This document shows, piece after piece, positions 1 to 5,184 of a stretch of 6,556 bases of DNA. Every line of letters starts with the position of its first letter. Position 1 is the stretch's first letter. Source of the DNA: Bacteroidota bacterium (GTDB lineage Bacteria > Bacteroidota > Bacteroidia > Cytophagales > Cyclobacteriaceae). Position numbers and translations under genes: made by a program. The notes below the pieces were generated by a model that was not told the DNA's origin, searched no databases, and was given only the letters and a program-made list of their open reading frames with translations. The stretch is taken from contig JAPUIM010000027.1 of the NCBI GenBank assembly GCA_027297025.1, positions 1 through 6,556 of the forward strand, in the 5' to 3' direction.

Positions 1-2
1 CT

Positions 3-74
3 ACTATCCTTTTTGGAAGTTTTGAATGGGCGCAGCTCCGATTCTCCAAGTTGAAATTTTCCTCAGTGGATTGA
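3..74 (+). CDS. Possible 3' end of an upstream gene (partial)
   Basis: The frame starting at base 3 is open for 23 codons and stops at TGA 72-74. That stop shares its last base with the ATG at 74, giving a TGATG junction. The same kind of one-base stop/start overlap occurs at the next junction (TAATG at 992-996), so translational coupling of an upstream gene into the cobalamin-binding protein gene is plausible. The visible tail (ending FSKLKFSSVD) is too short to recognise. A second frame, from base 2, ends at TGA 23-25 with an aromatic-rich YYPFWKF tail. A terminal Phe would suit an outer-membrane beta-barrel such as a BtuB-like receptor, so the real upstream gene could equally be that one. 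I cannot decide between them. Confidence 0.25.
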   Translation, partial: TILFGSFEWAQLRFSKLKFSSVD

Positions 75-994
75 TGGAACCTTCAATAGTTTCTTTATTG
101 CCTAGCTGTACTGAAATTGTCTGTGCTTTAGGTCTGGAAAAACATCTGGTTGGCAGATCTCATGAGTGTGACTATCCTCCAGATATACGGGAATTGCCAA
201 TTTGTACCGCTCCTAAGTTTGATTCTAATGGAACCAGTCAGCAAATCGATGAGAATGTATCAGAGTTGGTGAAACAAGGACTTTCGGTTTATTTAGTGGA
301 TATAGATTTATTACAGAAACTAAACCCTCAATTTATCCTCACTCAATCTCAATGCGAGGTATGCGCAGTGAGTTATAAGGAAGTTGAGATAGCTGTTGCC
401 AAGTTGATAGATGCTGAACCTGCGATCATCGATCTCCGGCCAAATCGGTTATTGGATATTTTTAATGATATAATCAGGGTTTCAGAGGTACTTGGGGTTT
501 ATCAAAAAGGAAAAGATAGACTGGAACAATACCTGAATCGGCTGGATCGAATAAAAGAGAAGATCTGCGACCTTGACCACAAGCCCATAGTAGTAGCTAT
601 AGAATGGTTGGAGACGTTGATGCTGGCCGGTAATTGTGTGCCGGAAATTGTCGAAATGGCGGGAGGAGTGAACCCTATTGGTAAAGCCGGGAAACATTCT
701 CATTATCATCAATGGCACGAAATATTTGATGTTGATCCTGACGTCATCACCATTATGCCCTGCGGTTTTGGTATCCAACGGACACTGTTAGAAATGGAAT
801 TATTGACTAAAACCCCCGGCTGGGGAGACCTGAAGGCGGTAAGAGAGAAAAGAGTGTATATTACCGATGGCAACCATTACTTCAATCGTCCGGGTCCAAG
901 AATAATTGATTCGGTGGAAATAATGGCAGAAATCCTACACCCGCAAATCTTTATCCCCAGTTATGAAAAAACAGGATATATCCGGTATAATTAA
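74..994 (+). CDS. Cobalamin-binding protein, BtuF-like (COG0614), no signal peptide
   Basis: This is a 306-residue protein of the periplasmic-binding-protein fold that binds B12 or other corrinoids. The N-terminus (IVSLLPSCTEIVCALGL, residues 4-20) is the usual start of BtuF-type domains. It is followed by the GRSHECDYPP segment (27-36), a QCEVCAV motif with Cys94 and Cys97, and a helical linker around 122-170. The second lobe carries IEWLETLMLAGN (176-187), MPCGFG (228-233) and DGNHYFNRPGPR (265-276). These motifs are characteristic of the stand-alone 'cobalamin-binding protein' branch. I chose the ATG at 74 because homologues begin here. An ATG at 26 would add 16 residues that do not look like a signal peptide. 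Lacking a signal sequence or lipobox, the product is predicted to be cytoplasmic, which is odd for an ABC-type binding protein. No BtuC/BtuD gene is in the window. Its stop overlaps the start of the DUF71 gene, so the two are almost certainly co-translated. The corrinoid ligand is inferred from the family. Confidence 0.85.
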   Translation: MEPSIVSLLPSCTEIVCALGLEKHLVGRSHECDYPPDIRELPICTAPKFDSNGTSQQIDENVSELVKQGLSVYLVDIDLLQKLNPQFILTQSQCEVCAVSYKEVEIAVAKLIDAEPAIIDLRPNRLLDIFNDIIRVSEVLGVYQKGKDRLEQYLNRLDRIKEKICDLDHKPIVVAIEWLETLMLAGNCVPEIVEMAGGVNPIGKAGKHSHYHQWHEIFDVDPDVITIMPCGFGIQRTLLEMELLTKTPGWGDLKAVREKRVYITDGNHYFNRPGPRIIDSVEIMAEILHPQIFIPSYEKTGYIRYN

Positions 995-1710
995 TGGCAT
1001 TTATAAAATCCGTATTTCAATGGAGTGGGGGTAAAGATTCTGCTCTGGGCCTTTGGAAATTGCTTGAGGATGGAAAATACCAGGTTGACAGACTGCTTAC
1101 CACCGTTAATAGGTCCAATAACCGCATATCCATGCACGGGGTGAGAGCGGAACTGGTAGAACTCCAGGCGGACAGTATTGGATTGCCACTCAGGAAATTA
1201 ATGCTTCCTGAAATGCCTTCCATGAATATTTATGAGGAAGAAATGAATAAAACATTAACGGAATTTAAAAAAAATGGCATCCGCCATGCGGTATTTGGAG
1301 ATATTTTTTTGGTTGACTTAAAAGAATATCGCGACCGGCAATTGGGCACAGTAGGTTTTACCGGAGTTTACCCCCTATGGAATCTGCCTTCCCAGCAATT
1401 GATTGAGGATTTCATCCAACTAGGATTTAAAGCAGTAGTCGTATGCGTTAATGCCAATTTTTTAGACCAGTCGTTTTTGGGAAGATTAATTGATCATCAA
1501 TTCTTGAAGGACCTTCCAGTGAATGTTGATCCCTGTGGAGAAAATGGTGAATTTCACACATTTGTATTTGAGGGGCCGCTTTTTAAAAAAACCGTCGATT
1601 TTAAACTAGGAGAGCGTGTGTATCGCGACTATCAGCAAGAAAAGAATATTGATGATACTGGTGTTGATACTGGATTTTGGTACATAGATTTGTTACCCAT
1701 AAATAAATAA
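994..1710 (+). CDS. DUF71/COG2102 ATP-pyrophosphatase (diphthine-ammonia-ligase family), probable B12-salvage subgroup
   Basis: The 238-residue product is an adenine-nucleotide alpha-hydrolase (PP-loop) enzyme. The PP-loop SGGKDS lies at residues 11-16, right after the first beta strand. MHGVR follows at 47-51, FGDI at 101-104, and the family's C-terminal signature GENGEFHTFVFEGPLF at 182-197. Length fits the family. In archaea and eukaryotes the relative Dph6 amidates diphthine on elongation factor 2. Bacteria have no diphthamide, and published comparative genomics (de Crecy-Lagard and colleagues) predicted that a bacterial subgroup acts in B12 salvage because it clusters with cobalamin genes. 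Here the start codon overlaps the stop of a cobalamin-binding protein gene (TAATG), which agrees with that prediction. The enzyme should adenylate a carboxylate with ATP before amide formation or a related step; the substrate is unknown. It is soluble and cytoplasmic, like its partner. The family call is firm; the B12 role is inferred from context. Confidence 0.87.
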   Translation: MAFIKSVFQWSGGKDSALGLWKLLEDGKYQVDRLLTTVNRSNNRISMHGVRAELVELQADSIGLPLRKLMLPEMPSMNIYEEEMNKTLTEFKKNGIRHAVFGDIFLVDLKEYRDRQLGTVGFTGVYPLWNLPSQQLIEDFIQLGFKAVVVCVNANFLDQSFLGRLIDHQFLKDLPVNVDPCGENGEFHTFVFEGPLFKKTVDFKLGERVYRDYQQEKNIDDTGVDTGFWYIDLLPINK

Positions 1711-1768
1711 ATTTTTCCTGCAACTTCACAGCTCTGCCATTGTCTTTGGATTAAACAAAAAAAATATA

Positions 1769-2467
1769 ATGAATACGATCAAACTTTTTTTTGCTATTGC
1801 TTTATTGTTGTTGGTAGTTCATCTACCCTCTTTTGCTCAAAAAAGAGTCCAGGTAGAAAGAGAAGTACAAAATTTCACCATGATAAATATTGGGGGCGCT
1901 TTTAATGTATTTCTCACCCAGGGAAATAGTCATTCAGTAGTGGTCGAAGCGCCTGAGGATTTGATGGATATGGTGATTACCGAAGTAAGAGGGAAAGAAT
2001 TGAAAGTTTACAATAGGCGTAACATCAACAATTCCGGGAGAATTCATGTCTATATTGAATTTAGGGAATTAGAAGAACTGGATATCTCCGGTGCCTCTAA
2101 TGTAGAGGGTGAAACCCTCATAAAAGCTGAGACTTTGGATTTGAAAGTGAGCGGCGCTGGTAACACCTATCTTGATTTAGAGGTAGATCGATTGACCACC
2201 CATGTTTCGGGGGCCGGAAACGTGGAGTTGAACGGAAAGGCTGGAAGTCATAATGTAAAAATATCTGGAGCAGGTAATTTTGTAGCCTATGGTTTCAAAT
2301 GCGATAAATTGTCAATTGAAGCCAATGGAGCTGCTCATGCCAAAGTTTATGCAGTGAACGAAATAGAAGCTTATGCCAAAGGGGCCAGTAGTATCATATA
2401 CAAAGGTAATCCGGAAAAAGTAATGGTAAATTCCTCCGGAGCGGGTGATATTCAACGGGCTTATTGA
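1769..2467 (+). CDS. Secreted DUF2807 (GIN-domain) beta-helix protein
   Basis: This 232-residue protein has a clear Sec signal peptide (residues 1-23: Lys5, a hydrophobic core LFFAIALLLLVV, cleavage at SFA|Q). It has no lipobox cysteine, so it should be free in the periplasm or exported. The mature part matches the 'putative auto-transporter adhesin, head GIN domain' family. It begins with a beta-rich section (F/NVFLTQG around 46-52, an LKVYNRR strand near 78-84). It then runs into short repeats centred on SGASN (107-111), SGAGN (128-132, 147-151, 166-170), NGAAH (186-190), KGASS (204-208) and SGAGD (223-227). The spacing of 18-21 residues is that of a right-handed beta-helix with one rung per repeat. 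The molecular function of the family is not known; adhesin and extracytoplasmic binding roles are guesses. It starts 58 bp after the DUF71 gene on the same strand and could be read from the same transcript. Its last 7 bases overlap the end of meaB on the opposite strand. Confidence 0.87.
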   Translation: MNTIKLFFAIALLLLVVHLPSFAQKRVQVEREVQNFTMINIGGAFNVFLTQGNSHSVVVEAPEDLMDMVITEVRGKELKVYNRRNINNSGRIHVYIEFRELEELDISGASNVEGETLIKAETLDLKVSGAGNTYLDLEVDRLTTHVSGAGNVELNGKAGSHNVKISGAGNFVAYGFKCDKLSIEANGAAHAKVYAVNEIEAYAKGASSIIYKGNPEKVMVNSSGAGDIQRAY

Positions 2468-3471
2468 TTGTTAGGTTTGGATTGGTAAATCTCAAATAAC
2501 TTTTTGGCCGCTGCTATAGGAGGGATTTTGTGTTTTTTGATTTGTCCGGATAATTTAACCAGTTCTTCAGTGATCCGTGGATCCTGGTTAAAATCTTTCT
2601 GTAGCAATTCCCTTAAAGTGCTCCACATCCAATCAATATCTTGATTGCTGCGATTTTCCTTTAAGTAACCCGTCTTCTGCATGGCTGATTGAAAGGCCAT
2701 GATCATCTGCCAGATCTCCTCTATACCATCATGGAATAAAGCTGAACAGGTTATTACTTTTGGTAGCCATCCGTTGGGATTTTGGGGGAAATAGTGCAAA
2801 GTGTTTTTAAACATGGCTTTAGCAAGTAATGCTTCTTTTTTATTGCTTCCGTCTGCTTTGGTTATGATCAAAGCATCGGCGAGTTCCATAATTCCTTTTT
2901 TTATCCCTTGCAGTTCATCCCCAGCGCCAGCTAATAACAGCAACAGAAAAAAATCCACCATCTCTTTCACCGCGGTTTCTGATTGGCCCACTCCAACTGT
3001 TTCAATGAAAATAACATCATACCCGGCAGCTTCACACAGCAGCATGGATTCCCTGGTTTTGGTGCTGACACCACCTAGGGAGTCACCGGTAGGAGAAGGG
3101 CGAATATAAGCCCGAGGGTCCCTGCTTAGCTCCTCCATTCTGGTTTTATCTCCCATGATACTGCCTTTGGACAACTGGCTGGTGGGATCGATGGCTAATA
3201 CTGCTAGTTTGAAACCGGATTCGGTGATGTGCTTCCCCATGATCTCAATAAATGTACTTTTTCCCACTCCTGGTACCCCTGTGATACCAATCCTGATAGA
3301 TTTACCGGTATAGGGCATAATATTTTCTAAAATATCCTCTGCCAACTGGTTATCTTCATCGAGCTTGCTCTCGGCCAGGGTAATGGCCCTGCTGAGAATG
3401 GCCTTATCGCCTTTTAGCAGGCCATCGACATATTGGGTGGTGGTTAGGCGTTTTTTCCTTTGATAGGTCAT
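2461..3471 (-). CDS. meaB: Methylmalonyl-CoA mutase-associated GTPase MeaB (ArgK/MMAA family)
   Basis: The 336-residue product is a G3E-family P-loop GTPase and the bacterial counterpart of human MMAA. It loads and protects adenosylcobalamin on methylmalonyl-CoA mutase, the B12 enzyme linking propionate and succinyl-CoA metabolism. Visible motifs are the Walker A loop GVPGVGKST (65-73) and DPTS (95-98), followed by KGSIMGDKTRM (102-112). The conserved RPSPTGDSLGG stretch comes next (124-134), then the ETVGVGQSE segment (157-165) holding the switch region. The G4 motif is TKADG (204-208), with Thr where many GTPases have Asn. The C-terminal helical dimerisation arm (about 250-330, with IDWMW at 279-283) is present, and the length is normal. 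The mutase genes are not in this window, so MeaB acts in trans or its partners lie elsewhere. It is convergent with the GIN-domain gene, overlapping it by 7 bp, and divergent from the CHASE2 gene 149 bp away. A promoter candidate lies immediately upstream. Confidence 0.96.
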   Translation of the reverse strand: MTYQRKKRLTTTQYVDGLLKGDKAILSRAITLAESKLDEDNQLAEDILENIMPYTGKSIRIGITGVPGVGKSTFIEIMGKHITESGFKLAVLAIDPTSQLSKGSIMGDKTRMEELSRDPRAYIRPSPTGDSLGGVSTKTRESMLLCEAAGYDVIFIETVGVGQSETAVKEMVDFFLLLLLAGAGDELQGIKKGIMELADALIITKADGSNKKEALLAKAMFKNTLHYFPQNPNGWLPKVITCSALFHDGIEEIWQMIMAFQSAMQKTGYLKENRSNQDIDWMWSTLRELLQKDFNQDPRITEELVKLSGQIKKHKIPPIAAAKKLFEIYQSKPNNQ

Positions 3472-3478
3472 TGACGGC

Positions 3479-3508
3479 TAAATATAAAACAATTTCTTGA
3501 GCGGCAAA
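3479..3508 (-). promoter_or_regulatory. Candidate Bacteroidota-type promoter of meaB
   Basis: Read on the minus strand, TTTG (3508-3505) is followed after 18 nt by TATATTTA (3486-3479). Bacteroidota primary-sigma promoters are described as TTG, a spacer of roughly 17-23 nt, then TAnnTTTG, so the only mismatch is the last base of the -7 box. Transcription would start around 3472-3475, only a few bases before the meaB ATG at 3471-3469, so the mRNA would be nearly leaderless. No Shine-Dalgarno sequence is visible there, consistent with that. AT-rich intergenic DNA yields such matches by chance, so this remains tentative. In the same 149-bp gap I could not find an equally good promoter for the divergent CHASE2 gene. 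The nearest is AATATTTG at 3572-3579, with no TTG at a proper distance. Confidence 0.4.
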
Positions 3509-3620
3509 TTTTATTGTGAATTGTAGATTTTCCCTAATTCATTTGCTAATAGATCACCTTCCTGTTATTTTAATATTTGGATAATAAATCGCATTTTTCT
3601 AATAGCCTAATTTCATTGTT

Positions 3621-4871
3621 ATGAACAGACAATTTTGGTACGACACCGTTTTTGGAACACTCTTTATTTTCTTTCTGATATTTTTATTTGCCAATCTCAC
3701 ATTCTTCAAGATTTTTGATGTGTTTGATCCTATTGGCGAGGCATTAAGTGATCTGGAACTCACTGACTATGCCTTTTCGAACATCAGGGAAGATCCAAGG
3801 GCAGATACAAATATTGTGGTGGTAAATCTACCGTTTTCCCGAAGAGATATAGCCATGGTGTTGAGTATTATCAACCAATATGAACCTGCAGTTGTAGGTA
3901 TCGATGCCTTTTTCCCAGAACCTAAAGAGGAGGATCCTATCGGAGATGTGATGCTTCAGAATGCCTTAAAGGAAATGAAAAACCTGGTCATGGTAAGTAG
4001 GCTGGAAAATTTTAATGAGGATACCGGTGAATATGACACAGTGTTCAACTCACATCCCATGTTTTTAGAAAATGCCCATACCGGTTTTGCCAACTTGGCT
4101 ACGGATGCGGAATTTCAGGATGATTTGAAATCAGTAAGGGAATTCCCTACCCATCGAAGTATCCATGGAATTGATCATGTCGCTTTTGGAATAAAAGTAG
4201 CAGAACTTTTTAATCCCGAGACCTCCAAAAGATACCTGGAGCGAGATAATGAGTACGAGAAAATCAATTTTCGGGGAAATGTGCTAGATCCATTCAACAA
4301 AGCCGAATTTAAGAATCAATTTTTTGCACTGGATGTAGAGGATGTTTTAAATGAGAATTTCACCCCAGACATAGTTAAGGATAAGATTGTGATATTTGGG
4401 TTTATGGGGGAGTTTTTTGGTGATCCCTCCTGGGACGACAAATTTTTCACTCCTCTTAATCCCAAAGTTGGGGGAAGAGCAAACCCCGATATGTTTGGTG
4501 TGGTGGTTCATGCAAACATTGCCTCCATGATAATTTATGATATCCCCATTGGCTCCATGTCGAATATCCAAACACTTATCTTTTCCATCTTGGTTTGCTA
4601 CATAAATGTAATGGTCTTTTCATGGATATATAGGCGACTACCCCGATGGTATGATGGATTAACTAAATTAATACAATTGACAGAGGTGATGATATTTATG
4701 TTGGTCGCGGTATATGTGTTTGCTGCATTCAGCTATAAATTGGAATTGACCCTTCCGTTGGTTTGTGTATTGCTGGCTTCTGACTCGCTGGAGATTTATA
4801 ACGGGGTAGTTAAAAATCTATTTTCCAAAGATAGACAGGAGCTTTTCAAACTACAATACGGCAGGGATTGA
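3621..4871 (+). CDS. Stand-alone CHASE2-domain membrane sensor
   Basis: This 416-residue membrane protein has an N-terminal transmembrane helix (about 10-30), a large extracytoplasmic CHASE2 domain (about 35-310) and three C-terminal helices (about 316-337, 352-371 and 373-390). A basic loop RRLPRW between the second and third helices sets the topology with both ends in the cytoplasm. CHASE2 hallmarks are the NIVVVNL strand (64-70), VVGIDAFFPE (91-100), DKIVIFGF (254-261), DKFFTPLNP (273-281) and GVVVHANIASMI (293-304). CHASE2 domains are predicted ligand-sensing modules of bacterial receptors, usually joined to a kinase, a cyclase or, in cyanobacteria, CHAT proteases. Here only about 26 cytoplasmic residues follow the last helix and no output domain exists, so signalling would need a separate partner. 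The CHAT-protease gene 1.3 kb downstream is an obvious candidate. The ATG at 3621 is followed at once by a positive-inside residue and the first helix, supporting this start. The ligand is unknown. Confidence 0.85.
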   Translation: MNRQFWYDTVFGTLFIFFLIFLFANLTFFKIFDVFDPIGEALSDLELTDYAFSNIREDPRADTNIVVVNLPFSRRDIAMVLSIINQYEPAVVGIDAFFPEPKEEDPIGDVMLQNALKEMKNLVMVSRLENFNEDTGEYDTVFNSHPMFLENAHTGFANLATDAEFQDDLKSVREFPTHRSIHGIDHVAFGIKVAELFNPETSKRYLERDNEYEKINFRGNVLDPFNKAEFKNQFFALDVEDVLNENFTPDIVKDKIVIFGFMGEFFGDPSWDDKFFTPLNPKVGGRANPDMFGVVVHANIASMIIYDIPIGSMSNIQTLIFSILVCYINVMVFSWIYRRLPRWYDGLTKLIQLTEVMIFMLVAVYVFAAFSYKLELTLPLVCVLLASDSLEIYNGVVKNLFSKDRQELFKLQYGRD

Positions 4872-4900
4872 TTATTTTATAAATAATTAAATATTTTTTT
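4871..4900 (+). terminator. Weak candidate terminator after the CHASE2 gene
   Basis: ATTATTT (4871-4877) and AAATAAT (4881-4887) form a 7-bp all-AT stem with a 3-nt loop. Seven T residues follow at 4894-4900. The stem begins within the TGA stop codon of the CHASE2 gene. The stem lacks GC pairs and is separated from the T-run by 6 nt, so it would be weak; the composition of the region alone could produce it. Confidence 0.25.
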
Positions 4901-4961
4901 GCACTTATTAGGTTACCTTATAAAATAATTTAGTATATATGTAGGAAAATAGGAAAATATA

Positions 4962-5117
4962 GTGAAAAAATTTGACTTAATAAATAAAATTATGGATCTT
5001 ATAAAACTAAAGGAAATGATAATACGCCAATTAAATGAAGAATTGACTCTGCTGAATTCAATTTTTATTTTAGATCCATATTTTAAATTACAATTTGTTT
5101 TTACCCATTCCCGATAA
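4962..5117 (+). CDS. Possible small protein of 51 residues (unrecognised, low confidence)
   Basis: A GTG at 4962 opens a frame of 51 codons ending in TAA at 5115-5117. An AGGA at 4951-4954 sits 7 nt upstream, an unusually good ribosome-binding site for this window, where real genes mostly lack one. The predicted peptide begins MKKFDLINKIMDLIKLKE and has charged, amphipathic, helix-like character to about residue 33, ending IFILDPYFKLQFVFTHSR. It has no signal peptide or recognised domain. Against it are the AT-rich setting, in which 50-codon frames occur by chance, the GTG start, and an even longer frame on the opposite strand. It also overlaps the inverted repeat and the promoter candidate of the next gene. 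It could be a decayed gene, an antitoxin-like small protein, or nothing. Confidence 0.2.
   Translation: MKKFDLINKIMDLIKLKEMIIRQLNEELTLLNSIFILDPYFKLQFVFTHSR
4991..5080. repeat. Spaced inverted repeat with nested hairpin
   Basis: TATGGATCT (4991-4999) is the exact reverse complement of AGATCCATA (5072-5080), with 72 nt between the arms. Just outside, AAA 4987-4989 can pair with TTT 5082-5084 after one mismatch. Inside, AATTGA (5041-5046) pairs with TCAATT (5058-5063) around an 11-nt loop. Together this could form a branched or bulged hairpin in the leader of the downstream gene, or serve as paired protein-binding half-sites. The arm length alone is only modestly unlikely by chance. Confidence 0.35.
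5043..5073 (+). promoter_or_regulatory. Candidate promoter for the FecR/Ig-like secreted protein gene
   Basis: TTG (5043-5045) is followed after 20 nt by TATTTTAG (5066-5073). That matches the Bacteroidota TTG / TAnnTTTG pattern except for one base of the -7 box. Transcription would begin near 5080, leaving about 100 nt of leader before the ATG at 5185. The -7 box abuts the right arm of the inverted repeat (5072-5080). The match lies in AT-rich DNA and could be fortuitous. Confidence 0.3.
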
Positions 5118-5184
5118 ATCAAATAATACCAACTAATAATAACTAAAAATGAATTCTAATCACTTAAATTTAAATTTTAAAACC

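Larger units (their letters stand above)
4872..5184. other. AT-rich 313-bp intergenic region between the CHASE2 and FecR/Ig-like genes
   Basis: This is the longest gene-poor stretch in the window and markedly more AT-rich than the flanking genes. It holds a weak terminator-like hairpin at its start and a perfect tandem 8-bp repeat (TAGGAAAA twice, 4942-4957). It also holds a short open frame (4962-5117), a 9-bp inverted repeat (4991-4999 and 5072-5080) and a promoter-like pair (5043-5073). A minus-strand frame of 69 codons also crosses it, but nothing about that frame looks protein-like. The most likely role is promoter and leader for the 5185 gene, perhaps with a structured RNA or the remains of a small gene. 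Confidence 0.6.

Noticed and set aside
26..73. In-frame ATG at 26 extending the BtuF-like protein by 16 residues
   Set aside because: The extra residues have no basic start and are not a convincing signal peptide, and family members begin at the strand encoded from 74.
1..73. Cobalamin riboswitch upstream of the B12 genes
   Set aside because: I looked for the B12-box consensus and supporting helices and did not find them; the 73 bp available are also too short and appear to be coding.
482..778. 98-codon minus-strand frame inside the BtuF-like gene
   Set aside because: Antisense shadow of a coding region whose own motifs are intact; no recognisable protein features.
2801..3109. 102-codon plus-strand frame inside meaB
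   Set aside because: It lies entirely antisense to a fully conserved, motif-rich GTPase gene and has a Ser/Pro-rich composition typical of a shadow frame.
4913..5122. 69-codon minus-strand frame in the AT-rich gap
   Set aside because: Composition is dominated by Ile/Phe/Ser/Asn from AT-rich DNA. There is no domain or ribosome-binding site, and it overlaps a plus-strand frame and the promoter region of the next gene.
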